A DNA stretch of 64,000 nt from Gloeopeniophorella convolvens (taxonomy: Eukaryota > Basidiomycota > Agaricomycetes > Russulales). Under the pieces are notes generated by a model that was not told the origin of the DNA, made no database searches, and saw only the letters and a list, made by a program, of their open reading frames with translations. The stretch lies in NCBI GenBank assembly GCA_022496205.1, contig WTXD01000004.1, positions 372,001 to 436,000 of the forward strand. The letters are read 5' to 3'. Numbering within the stretch: the first letter of the stretch is position 1; the number at the start of each line of letters is the position of its first letter. The position numbers and the translations under genes were made by a program. Positions 45,841 to 57,748 of the stretch are shown piece by piece.

Positions 45841-46450
45841 CACCCGTAGAGAGCGAGGGAGGGGGGCAGGGGAGTAGTAGTCGAGGATCGTGGTGTATGT
45901 ACACATAGGGGCACGCAACGGGACTGGCATCTAAAGTTCTCTCACTGGCATTCATTGTTTCTTTGTCTTGTTCTACCCCCAATATCAACTTGTTAGTACA
46001 CTACCAGTCGCTGCACCGCGTCGATGTGGCTTTAGACGAGCACTTCAAGAGCTGGCAAGAAGCCCCGGCGGTTCGTTTCATTTCGCCAAAACGATGGCAT
46101 AAAGTACAACGGTGCTACCAGAGTACGCTAGGCCGAGTCATAAAGAACGTGCAGGAGAGAAGACGGATAGATGCTATGTACCGGCGAAAGTTCCATGGGG
46201 TAAGAAAATAAAAATAGAAAACGCAAGCCTAGTTGCGTGTCCAACGGGTGAAGAGTTATTAGTCAAGAAACCGAACAGGGTATGGCAAAGCAATCGTGCG
46301 TGCGGAGAACAATCAGAGGATCGGTCATGAGGTACAGAACAACAACCGGCGGGGGAAGGTCTGTGCGCGAGAGGGATGGCAGGGTACACCGGCAGGGTCG
46401 AGGAGTGTCGTACGCATCGCTACAAACAATGGTGGTGGACAGTCTTCCAA
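45841..46450. other. Convergent 3' intergenic region
   Basis: About 610 bases between the stops of UBE2O (plus) and SKN1 copy A (minus). Short open frames lack motifs. Both 3' UTRs should lie here. Confidence 0.4.
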
Positions 46451-48834
46451 CTAGCATTGACCAAGGAATTTGTTCTTGGGGACGGTCTGCTTGAAGTCAT
46501 CTACCCAGGTGGTCAAGTTGGGGTTGGTGTATGCCTCAATGTACCTGGGGTCAAAGTTGTCAGACGTGCAGTGCTAACGACCACAACTGCCACTCACTGA
46601 TTGATATAATCAGATGTTGGAAATCCCGTGGGATCGCACCCAATGTTGATTTGATCTTTTGGTTGGTAGACACGAATATAATCAACCCGCATCTTGGCTG
46701 GGAACTGCAAGTGTTCAAAATCCGGTTGACCGAATTGAGGGGACATTCCCAAGTTGACAATCATGTACTATGCATCGCTCAGCAAGGGCCAGGGACTGCG
46801 CAAAGCGTCATGACATACCATTGGTTCTTGAGGGATAGCTCGAGGACCAATTTCGACCTGCGTGTCGATACCCACACCAGTGCCCAGAAGTGTCCAAGCC
46901 GTTTGATTGTTCGCGATCCAAGTGATCCACTGGCATGAAACGTCATGAGTGCAACGACAAACAGGTAGGGTTGGCGAGAGCGTACGCCGTCATCAAATCC
47001 AGGCTTGTACTCAAAGCCGTAAACCGAGAAGCAACCTCCAGTCAACTCGTAGCATGTCTGGTTGGTATCCGTAAGGCCAGAGACCGCCTGCTGGAAGACA
47101 CCACCCTTATACGGGTTGATTTCCGTATGTTTCGGGTCCCTGATCTGAGAGTTGCCCTGTATCGGCCAGGTGTAGTTGTAATTGAATGGCTGAGAGACCG
47201 AGGTCAGCCAGACCTCGAAGTGAGGCAATCAGGTGATGCGATCACTCACGGCAAATTGACCAGACTGAGAAACTTGGCCTGTCGTAATCTCGGTATCTGG
47301 GTCGGTGTGGAACTGCGACGAGATCTCATGAGAAAGGCTAAGGGGGTCTGCTGTCATACGCACAGTCGCTTCGAAAATGTCGATTTCCGGCGCAGCCCTC
47401 CCAACAAACGTTCCGTCACTATGCTTGGGTCCAGGATGCGACTCGCCGTCGCAAGTGCAGCGCGACAAACGTTGACCCTGGAGGTAGGAAAGCACATTGC
47501 CATTGTATGGATCCCCGACTTCAGCTGCAGTCAGCGGCAATCCGTCCTTCGTCTGGTTGGCGACCGTGCCAACGTCACACGAATCATACGTGTAAGGCCA
47601 CTAGCGTCATGCAACAGTCAATACTCGACCGGCGTAAGGGAGATGAGATACGTACCATGCCTTCGAGCGACGCACCATATCCCGCGCGACCCAGATTACC
47701 CATGGTCCAGACAGCGGGCCAAAAGCCGATGACGTTGTTGGCACCAGGCAAGGTGACAGACGTCTCGATGAGCCCTCCCGTAAAACAGAACTTGTTCCAC
47801 GACGACATCATACCACCCATATATTCCAGGCCGTGGTTCGGCTTTGCGCTGAATGTGATCTCGAGCGCACCGTTCTTGGTGGTAATTGCCTGGGGGTCAT
47901 ACCACTCGAGGTTATTCGTTGCCCAGTAATGGAGGTCAACAGCCTCCCAATATGGGTCATCACCAGGATAGAAGGTGCGACCCTCAACTTCGAACTCGTC
48001 CGAGAACACCAACTGAAGCTCTTGAGTAGGGTCATTGAAAGAAGGGCGAGTCCAAAGGTGTTGAGGAGTCGCGATGTCGATGAGACCAAGGCCATTGGTC
48101 ATTTCAGGAATCTGATGAACGATGCACTGAATGAGCGTGGAACCCCAATCCGATTGGGTATGCCTTCACCTGTCCGGAGCTATTCGCACCACCAAAGTTG
48201 AAGCCCCCTTGCCTGGAAAGAGAGCTCTTGGTGAAAAACGTGATTATGGGATAGCCGGCACTGTGATATGGGTCAGCGTGAGCTGGCTGGCCAAAGCCGA
48301 CGAGGCAAAGACAACGATGCATACAAGAGAGCGAGGAGGGCAAGGATCAGGAGGGCGAGGCAGCCGAGGTTGGTGAGCCCACGATATGTGAATATGGTGC
48401 CTCCCGCGTCATTTTTTCTGTCGCGCTTGGGATCAGGATTGTGAAGGTAGTCGTCAGGCTCGGGATTGTTGGGAGAGAGGTTGGCACCCCATGAAGAAGG
48501 ATCGGGGGAAAGAGAAAACTAGGATTGAGAGGTGAGACGGGATCGAAAACGCGCGGGGGATTACAGTACTTTGTCTGAGAGAGAAATTGCCGAGGACGTC
48601 TTGCTGTTTGCTGTGGGATAAGGCGACTCATTCTGCGGTACGTGAGTTACCTCACGAGAAACTGGACGGTGCGAGGATACTGACGAAAGAGGCGGAGCTG
48701 ACTGTCGAGCGAAGGGATCTAGGGCCCCGTGCGAGCGCGGCCTGCACGCTTGGCTGTCTGGACGGCGTAAGGAGGTTTGTGGTGGAGGGAGAGTCGAGGT
48801 CTGCGACGTAGTACGGCGAGGTGCCTCTGGACAT
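46451..48834 (-). CDS. KRE6/SKN1-type beta-glucan synthesis protein (GH16), copy A
   Basis: Type II membrane protein needed for beta-1,6-glucan of the wall. Cytosolic N-terminus MSRGTSPYYVADLDSPST, then FSLSPDPSSWGANLSPNNPE and YLHNPDPKRDR. The transmembrane segment is LTNLGCLALLILALLALL. The luminal GH16-like domain has WSRPSF-type start (LWTRPSFNDPTQELQLVFSD), DPYWEAVDLHYW, NKFCFTGGLIE, WPAVWTMGNLGRAGYGASLE and the catalytic-type motif PEIDIFEA (E-x-D-x-x-E). The tail has CDPTGFPT-like sequence and TTWVDDFKQTVPKNKFLGQ, ending in Cys at 46451. An intron of 52 nt after SSASF, not a frameshift, links to NESPYPTANSK. The paralogue is copy B, head-to-head on the other side of the SNAPC1-like gene. 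Confidence 0.9.
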
Positions 48835-49239
48835 CTTGTCCTGGAGCGAGCGAAGGGGGAAGTGGTGGTAGAACTACAAGGAAAGGAAGGAATAAGGAGT
48901 GAAAGAGGGACGAGGACGAGGACGAGGACGCAGACGGAAAGAGGCAGCTGCGGGGCGGGCGAAACAACGCTCCATGATCCTGTTGTAAGATTATGTAACC
49001 CGCTCCTTCTCCGTTGCGAACAGCGACCGCCTGCAATCGCTGCCTGTGATGAGTCCACTGCAGCACAACTCTCCTGCCCATCGTCGGCGTTGGTTAGATG
49101 TTCACTATCAGGATCCCCCGCACGCACCCGCCGGGAAGCTTGACAGGATACGTCGACGGCGAGTCTACGCCGTCCGGTTATTACAGCAATCGGGGCAGCG
49201 GCACACCAGGTCTCACGCCTATCCGCGATCCCCATTCAT

Positions 49240-50525
49240 TTATTTTGCACTCCGGCTGACCACATCCGCGTCACTGCCCTGGCCTGGCGCTTCACTTGGT
49301 CCTATCCCTGCCCCCTCGGTCAGCCTCAGCAGTCCTTGGCCACCCTCGCGTAGCTCCCCGACGGCTCGCTCGACGCGTCCCAGTCCCGTGAGCTCGCCCC
49401 CTTCCCCACCTACCTCCATGCCCTTCTCTGCCGCCATCGCATCGATTCGCTTCAGCCGGCCGAGTACCGCCATGTTCGCTCGTTCCAGGGCTTGCACGCC
49501 TTCGCCGTCCTCTGCCCGCAGCAAGGTGTCCAGGAGCCGTGCCTTCTGCATCCGATAGTGTGTCCTCGACGCAGCTGGCGCATGCGACAAGAGAGCATGC
49601 CCTCCGCGTGCGCGACTTGGCCCGGGCTCACCGCCTCCGACAGCACGCCCGATCGACTCTGTCCGCTCCAGCCACCGGTCAAGCCCAGCAACGGCGTCCT
49701 TGCTTCGTTTTGCGATGTCTCGCTTCGACGGTCGTCCTTTCTTTCTCGGCACCTTTGGAGCAGCACCCTCGGATGGCGCAGGTCCGAGCTCAGACTCCGT
49801 TCCCCGGGCTGCTTCGTCCTCCTCTTCAACATAGACCTCGCGTGGGAGTACGCGTGGATTATATGGCCCGAATCCAGATCCTGGCAATATGTAGAATGCC
49901 TTCGCCTCCAACAGAGCCGACAAGACATGAGAGGCATATGGTGCTAGCTTTGACGAGACAGCTTTCGGCAGAGCCAACAGTAGATTGTACTGGTCTGTGA
50001 ACCTCATGTCACCAGAGATATCTGCACCTGGAGCTGATAACCCTTACCTACAGCTATGGCGATATGTTTTATTGAATATAACGATATTCGAGTGTCAGAT
50101 GGCTGCGTGAAGTAGAAGGTGTACAATGCAAAGAGCGCGACTAGCCTGCGCAGCGGTTCGACATTCCCGGCCATTCGCTCTGATAATGCTTGTCAACGGA
50201 AGGGCGTGCAAGGAGGACGCGACGTACCAACGAACAGTCTGCACGCGACCGTCAAATACGTGTGGCGCGTGCGAGCATCGAAGACCTTCAGGTGCATGAA
50301 CGTCCAGCCCTGCTCCTGCCATATGCGCTTGAAGAGGGCGAATGGCTGCTCGACGTCATCTGTGCACTCCTCGATGAACAGGTCCGTCAGACATTCTATG
50401 TCGTCACGGAACGGGTTAACGAAGAGCGAAGAGGTAAAGAAAGGCGGCTGGAGGATGAGATCTCCGCGCGAAGCTGAAGGGGTGGGTGCAAGGGACATGA
50501 AGTCAGTGCCAACTTTAAAGCACAT
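49240..50525 (-). CDS. SNAPC1-like (SNAP43) subunit of snRNA-activating complex
   Basis: Probable small nuclear RNA-activating complex subunit. The N-terminal domain reads FVNPFRDDIECLTDLFIEEC, then PFALFKRIWQEQGWTFMHLK and RTRHTYLTVACRLFV. After an intron come ERMAGNVEPLRRLVALFALY and TFYFTQPSDTRISLYSIKHI, the family's hallmark LxxLFxLYxxYxTQ. The next exon gives RFTDQYNLLLALPKAVSSK. The C-terminal part is polar, Gly/Glu-rich, with a basic NLS-like stretch (KVPRKKGRPSKRDIAKRSK). Start 50525 or the Met at 50498. It lies on the minus strand between two SKN1/KRE6 copies. Assignment is by motif recognition, so moderately sure. Confidence 0.65.
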
Positions 50526-50955
50526 CTCAAATCCTCGACGCGCCTTTAGCGGGCGGGCCGGGCCGAGCCGGAGACGCGTCTTTGAGAAATCGCGTTATTA
50601 GTACCCGCTCTTGAAGCTTCCCATGCTTGTCGCGCCCGTCTGCTGTATGTGATCACAGATGATAATCACCACCGCCCGCGGCCTTCCATCTGTACTTTCC
50701 CTTGTTAATTGCTCAAAGAACTGACAGACTGTGGGCAGATCAGCGCTAGTTCGACTCGAGCATCACCCGCGACCAGGGGTACACATGTCAGCTCGGGCGT
50801 CCACCGTGCCGTAGGGCCTTCAATCATTCAGTGCCAATTGACCTCAGCTTGGTTACTCGACGTCTAATGTGTGCTGAAACGCTTTTCAACTCCAGAAGGG
50901 AGGCTGGGTGCACATCACCTGCTTTCTCCCCCTCCCGCTCCTTTTTTCTGAGTTT
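50526..50955. promoter_or_regulatory. Divergent region between SNAPC1-like and SKN1 copy B
   Basis: About 430 bases between two head-to-head start codons, so both promoters are here. No motif I can assign. Confidence 0.4.
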
Positions 50956-53426
50956 ATGGCTTCAGGTTCACGCCCACGACCGCTGTCTCCTGCATCGCAC
51001 CCATACGGTGCCGTCGGCCCAACCACTCCTTATAGCTCTACTGCGAACCTGCTGCCACCGCACAGTGCCAATGAGAGTACAGTATATCTTTCGCCTGGAC
51101 CCGGAGAGACCAAAAGCACCCCATCTCTCCGAAGTAAAAAGAGTAGCTCTTCGCTGGTGAGTATATAGAGCGGCCGTGACCAGCAAAGTGATAACGTCCT
51201 CTCCCGAGACAGCGCTCCGATCCTTACGAACCCCTTGGACTTTCTAAGGTTTCGGTTCTTCCCCATGCTGACTGATTCGCACCTAATGACACCTCCTTAG
51301 TTTTCTCCCTTTCTAGACCTACACCTTTGGGATAACTCGATCTATTCAAACGAACCCGAACCGGACGACTACCTTCACAACCCAGACCCTAGACGGGACA
51401 AATGGAATGACCAGTCTGGGACTATCTTTACCCGACGTGGACTCACGAACCTTGGCTGCATGCTCATTCTTGTTGTTGCGTTGATTGGGCTCTTGTACGC
51501 CAGGCTATCCGAAAACCGACCTCATGCTTACTCACTGGATGCGTAGTGCCGGTTACCCTGTAACCGAATTCTTGCTGCGGCGCCCGCAGTCAACGGGTGG
51601 TGGATTCAATGTTGGCGGTATCAACAGCTCGGGGCAGGTAACAATTTTCCTTTACTGACTTGCTGCATCCCCGCTGACCGAGCCACGTAGGTCCCGCAGA
51701 TGACAGGGAACTGGGGCCTCATAGACATAGAAACGCCCGACTACGCGTTGACCCGTGTGTCCTTCAACGACCCGACTCAGACTCTCCAGCTCGTCTGGTC
51801 AGACGAGTTCAACACAGACGGCCGCACCTTCTACCCGGGAGACGACCCATACTGGGAGGCCGTTGACCTTCATTACTGGCAGACGGGGAACTTGGAGTGG
51901 TATGACCCGGAAGCGGTCACGACGCGCAATGGGGCCCTCGAGATCACGCTCAGCGAGAAACAGACACACGACTTGAACTACCAGGGCGGCATGGTCACGA
52001 CCTGGAACAAGTTCTGCTTTACCGGCGGACTGCTGGAGGCAAGCGTCACGCTGCCGGGCATCAACAACGTCCTGGGACTGTGGCCTGCGATATGGACGAT
52101 GGGTAACCTCGGTCGTGCCGGGTACGGTGCATCCCTCGAGGGGATGGTGGGTGTCTCTAGACTTGCCTCCTACGTGTATCTCACGATTATGTACTAGTGG
52201 CCCTACAGCTACGACTCGTGTGACGTCGGCACAGTCGCGAATCAGACGAAGGACGGGCTACCCCTGGCAGCGACAGAAAACGGCGATCCCAACAATGGCG
52301 GCGTCCTCTCGTTTCTCCCCGGGCAAAAGCTGTCTCGCTGCACGTGTCCGGGAGGGTCGCATCCAGGTCCAATGCACGATGATGGGACGTTCGTTGGTCG
52401 GTCGGCCCCAGAGCTAGATATGTTCGAGGCTGTGGTGCGTCCATACCCTTTCGCTCGCTCCTAGGCCGCGAATGACTGTTAGTCAGGCGGGCGAGGATTT
52501 CGGATCTGTCTCTCAGACCTGTCAGTTTGCGGTGCGTCGCCTGCGAAATAGTGCTACGTGTGGTCCTGACATCCTGTGCTGCACAGCCATTCAACGCACA
52601 GTACGATTGGCCTACAGAAGGGAACTTCATCATTGCAAATGCGACTATCACGCATCTGAATGGTTACAAGGGCGGCGCGTTCCAGCAAGCAGTTTCTGGA
52701 CTGACTCAGACCAGTGAGCATCTCGTTCCGCATAAGATTTTCCTTTGGTGACCGACCACAATAGACCAGACCTGCTACCAGCTGGCTGATGGTTGCTTCG
52801 CCGTGTACGGTGTAGAGTACAAGCCAGGTGAGTGCAATGTGTATAACATTCCTTCAGACCATTGACGCGTCATGTAGGATTCGACGATGCGGTAAGTAGC
52901 CTTTCTGAGCCGTGCGAACGAGACTCGAGACATTGAATCACATCTAGTATGTCACCTGGATTAACGACAACCAAACTGCTTGGACCCTGTTGGAGTCTGG
53001 CATGATTGGCGATACCTCTGTGGAAATCTCTGCGCGTCCGATACCTCAGGAACCTATGGCAGGTTTCAGTCCCAGATCCGCAGACTTGATCTGACCTGTG
53101 TCTCGTCCAGTATATCATCGCCAACCTCGGCATGTCACAGTCTTTCGGAAACGTTGACCTCGACCACTTGATTTTCCCTGCGGTCATGCGCATCGACTAC
53201 ATACGTGTGTACCAACGCCCTGACTCTGTGAACGTTGGCTGCGATCCAGCTGGGTTTCCTACATCTGCATACATAGAAGAGTAGGTTGCTGCTGTGTCCC
53301 TTTACGTAGCGCATGCTGACTGTCGCAACAAGGTATATTGAAGCGTACACCAACCCTAATCTGACCACGTGGCGGGATGACTATGGACAAGTCTTCCCGA
53401 AGAACGGTTTCGTAGAGCAGTGTTGA
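50956..53426 (+). CDS. KRE6/SKN1-type beta-glucan synthesis protein (GH16), copy B
   Basis: Start MASGSRPRPLSPASHPYGAV at 50956. The cytosolic N-terminus, with Ser-rich blocks, continues to EPEPDDYLHNPDPRRDKW. Transmembrane segment GLTNLGCMLILVVALIGLF. The luminal GH16-like domain parallels copy A: DPYWEAVDLHYWQTGNLEWY, NKFCFTGGLLEASVTLPG, IWTMGNLGRAGYGASLEG, then the E-x-D-x-x-E motif in APELDMFEAVV, YGVEYKPGFDDAYVTW, PMYIIANLGMSQSF and RIDYIRVYQRPDSVNVG. It ends DYGQVFPKNGFVEQC. A 14-nt exon (52878-52891) encodes the GFDDA piece. It shares the final cysteine-rich tail of copy A, so the two are recent or well-conserved paralogues. Confidence 0.9.
52878..52891 (+). other. 14-nt micro-exon in SKN1 copy B
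   Basis: Flanked by CATGTAG and GTAAGT. With the preceding G it codes Gly-Phe-Asp-Asp-Ala, matching the continuous GFDDG in copy A. Confidence 0.8.
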
Positions 53427-53632
53427 TTGTCGCGTGTAGGGGGTACTAGATAGATGAGTGTGGCACGATGTAGACACGATGCCGATCGTTTGTTGTGAGG
53501 CCACGCCGGGCCGAAGAGGAAGCGGGTTGATTGTGGCCTCGGACGCGTCTCACCGCTCGACTCGGCGCAGCGCTCAACGCTCCAGCCAGATCTCCTTACT
53601 TTTACGCCCCTTGACGACTATCTACCCCACTC

Positions 53633-55561
53633 ATGAGCACCCTCCTGCGTCGCCAAACCCGCATCGTCTGTTTCTTCTGCCAGACCTCCGTCTCGCCCCC
53701 ACCACCAGAACCACACTCCTTCCTCTGCCCGCACTGCGGCTGCTGGAACCGTTTCGATGCCAACGGCGATATCCTCTCCGACGACCCGGCCATGCACGAC
53801 GAGACCCTCAACCGCCGCTCGTTCGCACGCAGAGGTGCGTCGCCGCGCCCCCGCCCGCGGGTGGTCAGGGATAGGCCCACTGCTGACGGCCCTGGCTTTC
53901 GCGCGCGTCAGCGTCCCCGCGCAAGGACCGCCTGCGCACCACCTTCGGCACCGCGCCGTTCTGCTCGACGTGCCAGTCGAACCAGCGCCTCGTCGTCAGC
54001 CTCCTCTCGAGCTACCTGCCGCCCTCGGACGACGTACGCACCCTCCCCTGCCCATCCCCCTCCCCCGCCCCGTCCCGCGCTCACCCACCCGCGACTTAGG
54101 ACCCGGACTACGAGCCGCGCTTGGCCGGCTTCGACGCGTACAAGGCGTCGATGTACGCGCGCTACCCGCCCGTGTGCGAGCGCTGCGCGCCGCTCGTCGA
54201 AGAGGAGATCCGGAAGAAGGACGGCATGGCGCGCGCGAACGCGCTCGGCTCGTGGCTGAGCGCGAGCAAGCGCACGGACACCCGCCGCCAGGTCGCGCTG
54301 TCGCACATGGACCGGCACACGCTCCGGCGCGAGCTGCGGTGGTGGGCCGCGCGCGGCGCGCTGTGGGCGCTCACGCTGGTCGGCGCGGTGTGCGCGGACG
54401 TCGCTGGTGCGTGCGGCGCGGCTGCTTTCTGTCTGTCTGTCTGTGCGTGTGCTGAGCGTCGGCTAGGTGCCATGGGCCGACTATCTCTCCCAGAACGGGG
54501 GTTCTTGGCACCGTTGCTCCCGGCGCTCGTGCTCGTGTCCATCCTCTGGACGGCCTGGCTGCCCACTTATGCGTCGTTCCGAAGAGCAGAGCTCCAGGGG
54601 AGGAAAGTGCGTGTGCGCGGGAGAGAGCGATACGTCGTGCGTGTGGTGCCCCGCGCGTACCGGTGCGCGCCGCTGATGCAGCTCTCCCGTGCAGGCCCTG
54701 CAGGCGGCCGTGTGGGTCGGGAGGATGCTCACAGCAAGCCTGTTTGCGCTATCGTGGCACCGCCCCCCATTGGACTACCTGTCCCTCCGCACGCGCCCCG
54801 TATCAACGAGCAGCCGCGTCTACTTTAGCCTCTTGCTCTCCGTCGAGCTATCTGTAAGCAGGCGCCCACGCTCTCCCGCCGCTGACCTCTAACGCCCCCC
54901 GCAGGTCGCCATCTACTCCGTCCTCGTCCTCCGCCTGCACCGCACGCCCGCCGTGCGCCTCATCGACACCTCCACCTCGCGCGCCGCATCCCCAGGCACA
55001 ACACCAACCACAGGCCCCTCCTCGCGCCCCGCAAGCCCCACCGCGCACCCACACGCCTCCGCCTTCGCGCCTGCGCCCGCCGAGTCGTCCGAGTTGCTCG
55101 ACAGCCTCTCGCTCTCCGCCGCGCCGATCCCGCTCCGGCGGCACACGACGACGACGACCGGCCCCGTCTTCGGGCACCCCTCGCTCAAGCCCGCGACGTT
55201 CGTCCCGCCCGCGGTGCCGCGCGACCCGCGCGGCGCAGGCGACGACGACGACGACGACGCGATGGACTGGACGCCGACCGCGTCGCCCGTGCGCTGGGCG
55301 GCGGCGGGACCCGCACCCCCGCGCCCGCGCGCGGCGGCGGGGGCGGCGGACGCGACGACGGGGCTCGAGACGCTGCTCGAGCGCGCGAACATCGAGGAGC
55401 CGAGCGGCGAGCTGGCGCGGGCGGGCGGGCGACGGCCTGGGCTGCGCGGCGCTGAGGGCGCGCGCGGGCGCGACACGTGGCCGCGGGGATGGGTGTACGC
55501 GCTCGCGCTCGTGCCGCTGCCGCTCGTGGGCGTCGCGCTGTATCACGTGCTCCGGGAGTAG
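53633..55561 (+). CDS. Ima1/Samp1-type inner nuclear membrane protein
   Basis: Likely integral inner nuclear membrane protein. The N-terminal Ima1 domain has zinc-binding Cys pairs: RIVCFFCQTSVSPP, then SFLCPHCGCWNRFDANGDI, and after an intron the pair in FCSTCQSNQRLVV with LSSYLPPSDD. A further Cys pair follows (YPPVCERCAPLVEEEIRKK). Four or more membrane segments come next (WALTLVGAVCADVAG, LPALVLVSILWTAWLPTYA, MLTASLFALSWH, LLLSVELSVAIYSVLVLRL). The disordered tail is Ser/Thr/Pro/Ala-rich, then an acidic run of Asp, and a final hydrophobic segment WVYALALVPLPLVGVALYHV. The second half is strikingly GC-rich compared with its neighbours. Intron positions are checked at the N-terminus only. 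Confidence 0.82.
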
Positions 55562-56092
55562 TGCTTAGTTGGCGTGGCGACGTCTTTCTTTATCGTATCG
55601 TTGTCGGCGAGCCGATTAGGGAACATGGCAACCTTGGAACCTGTCGACGGTGGCCTCGTGCTCAGACCGTCGGCGTGCTCGGGCAGCGCTGGCGAACTCG
55701 AAGGCTGAAGTATATATGCATAATATACGCAAGTCTAGCCAACTACACTCTGCGGGTATGACGCCGGCGGACGTGAACCAAATATGTCGCGCGGCGTACG
55801 CATGTGTCGTGAGTTCGGTGGGATTATCAGAGAAGCAAAGATAAGAAAAAGAAAAGAAGAGCGACGCTCAGCGACACAATAAGAACGGAAAAGGAAGATT
55901 GTTCTGCGCTAATCGTACGAGGGAGAAAGATAGGACGGGGCGAACCGCCCCACCGTGAAGGGACGTACGGACGGGGTGGCAGCCTGACCACCACGAGTGC
56001 TATCAGCGCCGTAATGAGATGGACGACGCGCGACGTGATGGCGGCAGAACGTACCATGAAACTGACGGGGCGAATCATCATGATTGGCTCAC
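55562..56092. other. Convergent 3' intergenic region
   Basis: About 530 bases between the stops of Ima1 (plus) and the Ser/Thr-rich membrane protein (minus). An A/G-rich patch lies near 55845. Nothing else recognised. Confidence 0.4.
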
Positions 56093-57330
56093 TCAATATC
56101 TAGCGCCGTTCTGGTTGTAGTCGTAAGCATCCTGCGGGGCTTGCGGGGCAAAGCCCTGGTGGTGCAGAGGAACACCGTAGTTGTCGTATCCTCGGGTGAT
56201 GCTAGGGCCACGCTGGAGAGCCTCCTGCATCGGGGGCTGGGGGCTGGGGCCGCGCGCGAGATCAGCGTAGCCACCGACAGGCGCACCAGCAGTAAAGTCG
56301 TGCTCGGGGAGTGGCGTGAGCGAGCGATGGATGTCAGAGGGAGCGCCGCCCTGACTATTGCTGCGAGACAGCGCGCCGTGATCATGACCAGAGGAATGGA
56401 AGGAAGACGCGTTCGATGGCACGCGGCGATGAGTCGGAAGGCCGCTCTCATGGTCGGTGGGCTGCCAGTTAATGGGCTCGAGGCGGTCCTCGAACTGAGC
56501 AGAAGGACGGAACTTCCATTTGCGAATGATGGTCCAGATGAGAGCAGAGCCTCCAACGACTGAAGCGAGCACGATGATGACCTTCAACGTCGTATGGGAG
56601 AGGCTAGAGCTACCCGACTGCGAGGCGTCGTTATCGGAGTTTGGGGTCGTAGAAGCAGCCGCGATGTGGCTTGTTAACGTAACCGAGTCGACCGAGGCGG
56701 GGGTATTGACGGGGGTAGCGGGGGGAGTGGGAGTGGCAGGAGGCTGCGTTGGCGGGGGAGTGTCCGACGTCGGAGGGGGGGTAGATGAGGTCGACGACGT
56801 GGTCGAGCTCGAGGTTGGAGTTGAGCTGGTTGAGCTGGTGCTTGTCGACGATGAGGAGGAGGACGTCTAGGCGAAATGTGAGCTTTACATAAGAGACGAA
56901 GAAGAACAAGACCCACGGTCGAGCTCGTAGTTGAGGATGTGGATGACGAAGTGGACGAGGTGGAGGAAGTGGTTGAGGAGGAAGTGGTCGAGGTTGAGGA
57001 GGTCGATGAAGTCGAGGACTCTGAGGTAGACGTTCCACTGGAAGAGGACGAACCAGTGCCGTTGTCTGGGCTCCCTGGGGGTGGGGGATTGGCGCCAGCA
57101 CCGACGGTGCCGAGACCATCTGTGGGCTGGTTGGATGAACCCTGACCGGCTGCTGGAGGGTCCCCTGCAGGGGGTGCACGCATTTTGATCATGCGCTTGA
57201 GGCTGACATGGTCGCGGCGGTGGGCGGGGCTGGAGATGCCGTTGGCATGGGATGGGCCAGCGAGGGTCAAAGCGAGTGCGAGAGAGAAAAAGAGCGTGAT
57301 GGCGAGGTTGCGGCGAAGTTGGATGAACAT
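56093..57330 (-). CDS. Ser/Thr-rich single-pass membrane protein (Mid2/WSC-like sensor type)
   Basis: Signal peptide MFIQLRRNLAITLFFSLALA at 57330, followed by a short basic stretch with a possible Kex2-type site (RRDHVSLKR). Then comes a long Ser/Thr tract, including stretches of SSSTS- and STSS-type repeats, across an intron near 56880. One transmembrane segment follows (LKVIIVLASVVGGSALIW) with a stop-transfer TIIRKWKFR. The cytosolic tail has PINWQPTDHESG and Ser/Arg-rich sequence, ending YDYNQNGARY. The architecture is that of a heavily O-mannosylated wall sensor, but there is no WSC cysteine domain. Role in stress sensing is only an inference from architecture. Confidence 0.72.
56740..57060 (-). 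repeat. Low-complexity Ser/Thr coding tract
   Basis: Minus-strand codons for Ser and Thr give a degenerate, roughly hexameric pattern (TCGAC/GAGGT-type words on the plus strand). It covers the mucin-like ectodomain and is interrupted by one intron. Confidence 0.6.
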
Positions 57331-57748
57331 GGCGGGATGGGTCTGAGCGTTTGGTGGACCAGCCGGGTGAGAGCGAAGGGGGAGGGGGAGGGGGAGAAAA
57401 GAAACTGCGAGTGAGTTGGAGCGCAGAGACGGAAGAGCGGAAGCAAGAGTGGTAATTACGCACGCACCGAAAGGACAGATGGTCAGAGACCCACGTTGGC
57501 GGGCTTCGAGGGCGCAACGCGGATGCACAAGACAAGACAGGCGTGAGACTCCAATTTCTTTCTCATTTTATTTTTGTCAGGCGTCGTCAAGAAACCATCA
57601 ATATTCCCACATCCGATAGTCGAATAGCAGAAAATTATGTAATCGTCATAGTCCTGTTCAACTGTCTGTCCGTGAATGAAACTAAATCGCTCCAAGCGTC
57701 CGCTACCGTGTCCATTCTCGACTCTCCCCTTCCACAACCCAATGACGC
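57331..57748. other. Intergenic region, nothing recognised
   Basis: About 420 bases: 5' flank of the Ser/Thr-rich gene and 3' flank of the heparinase-like gene, both on the minus strand. Confidence 0.4.

Noticed and set aside
48600..48710. Apparent frameshift in the N-terminus of SKN1 copy A
   Set aside because: A standard 52-nt intron with donor GTCAGT after SSASF and acceptor CCGCAG restores the frame.
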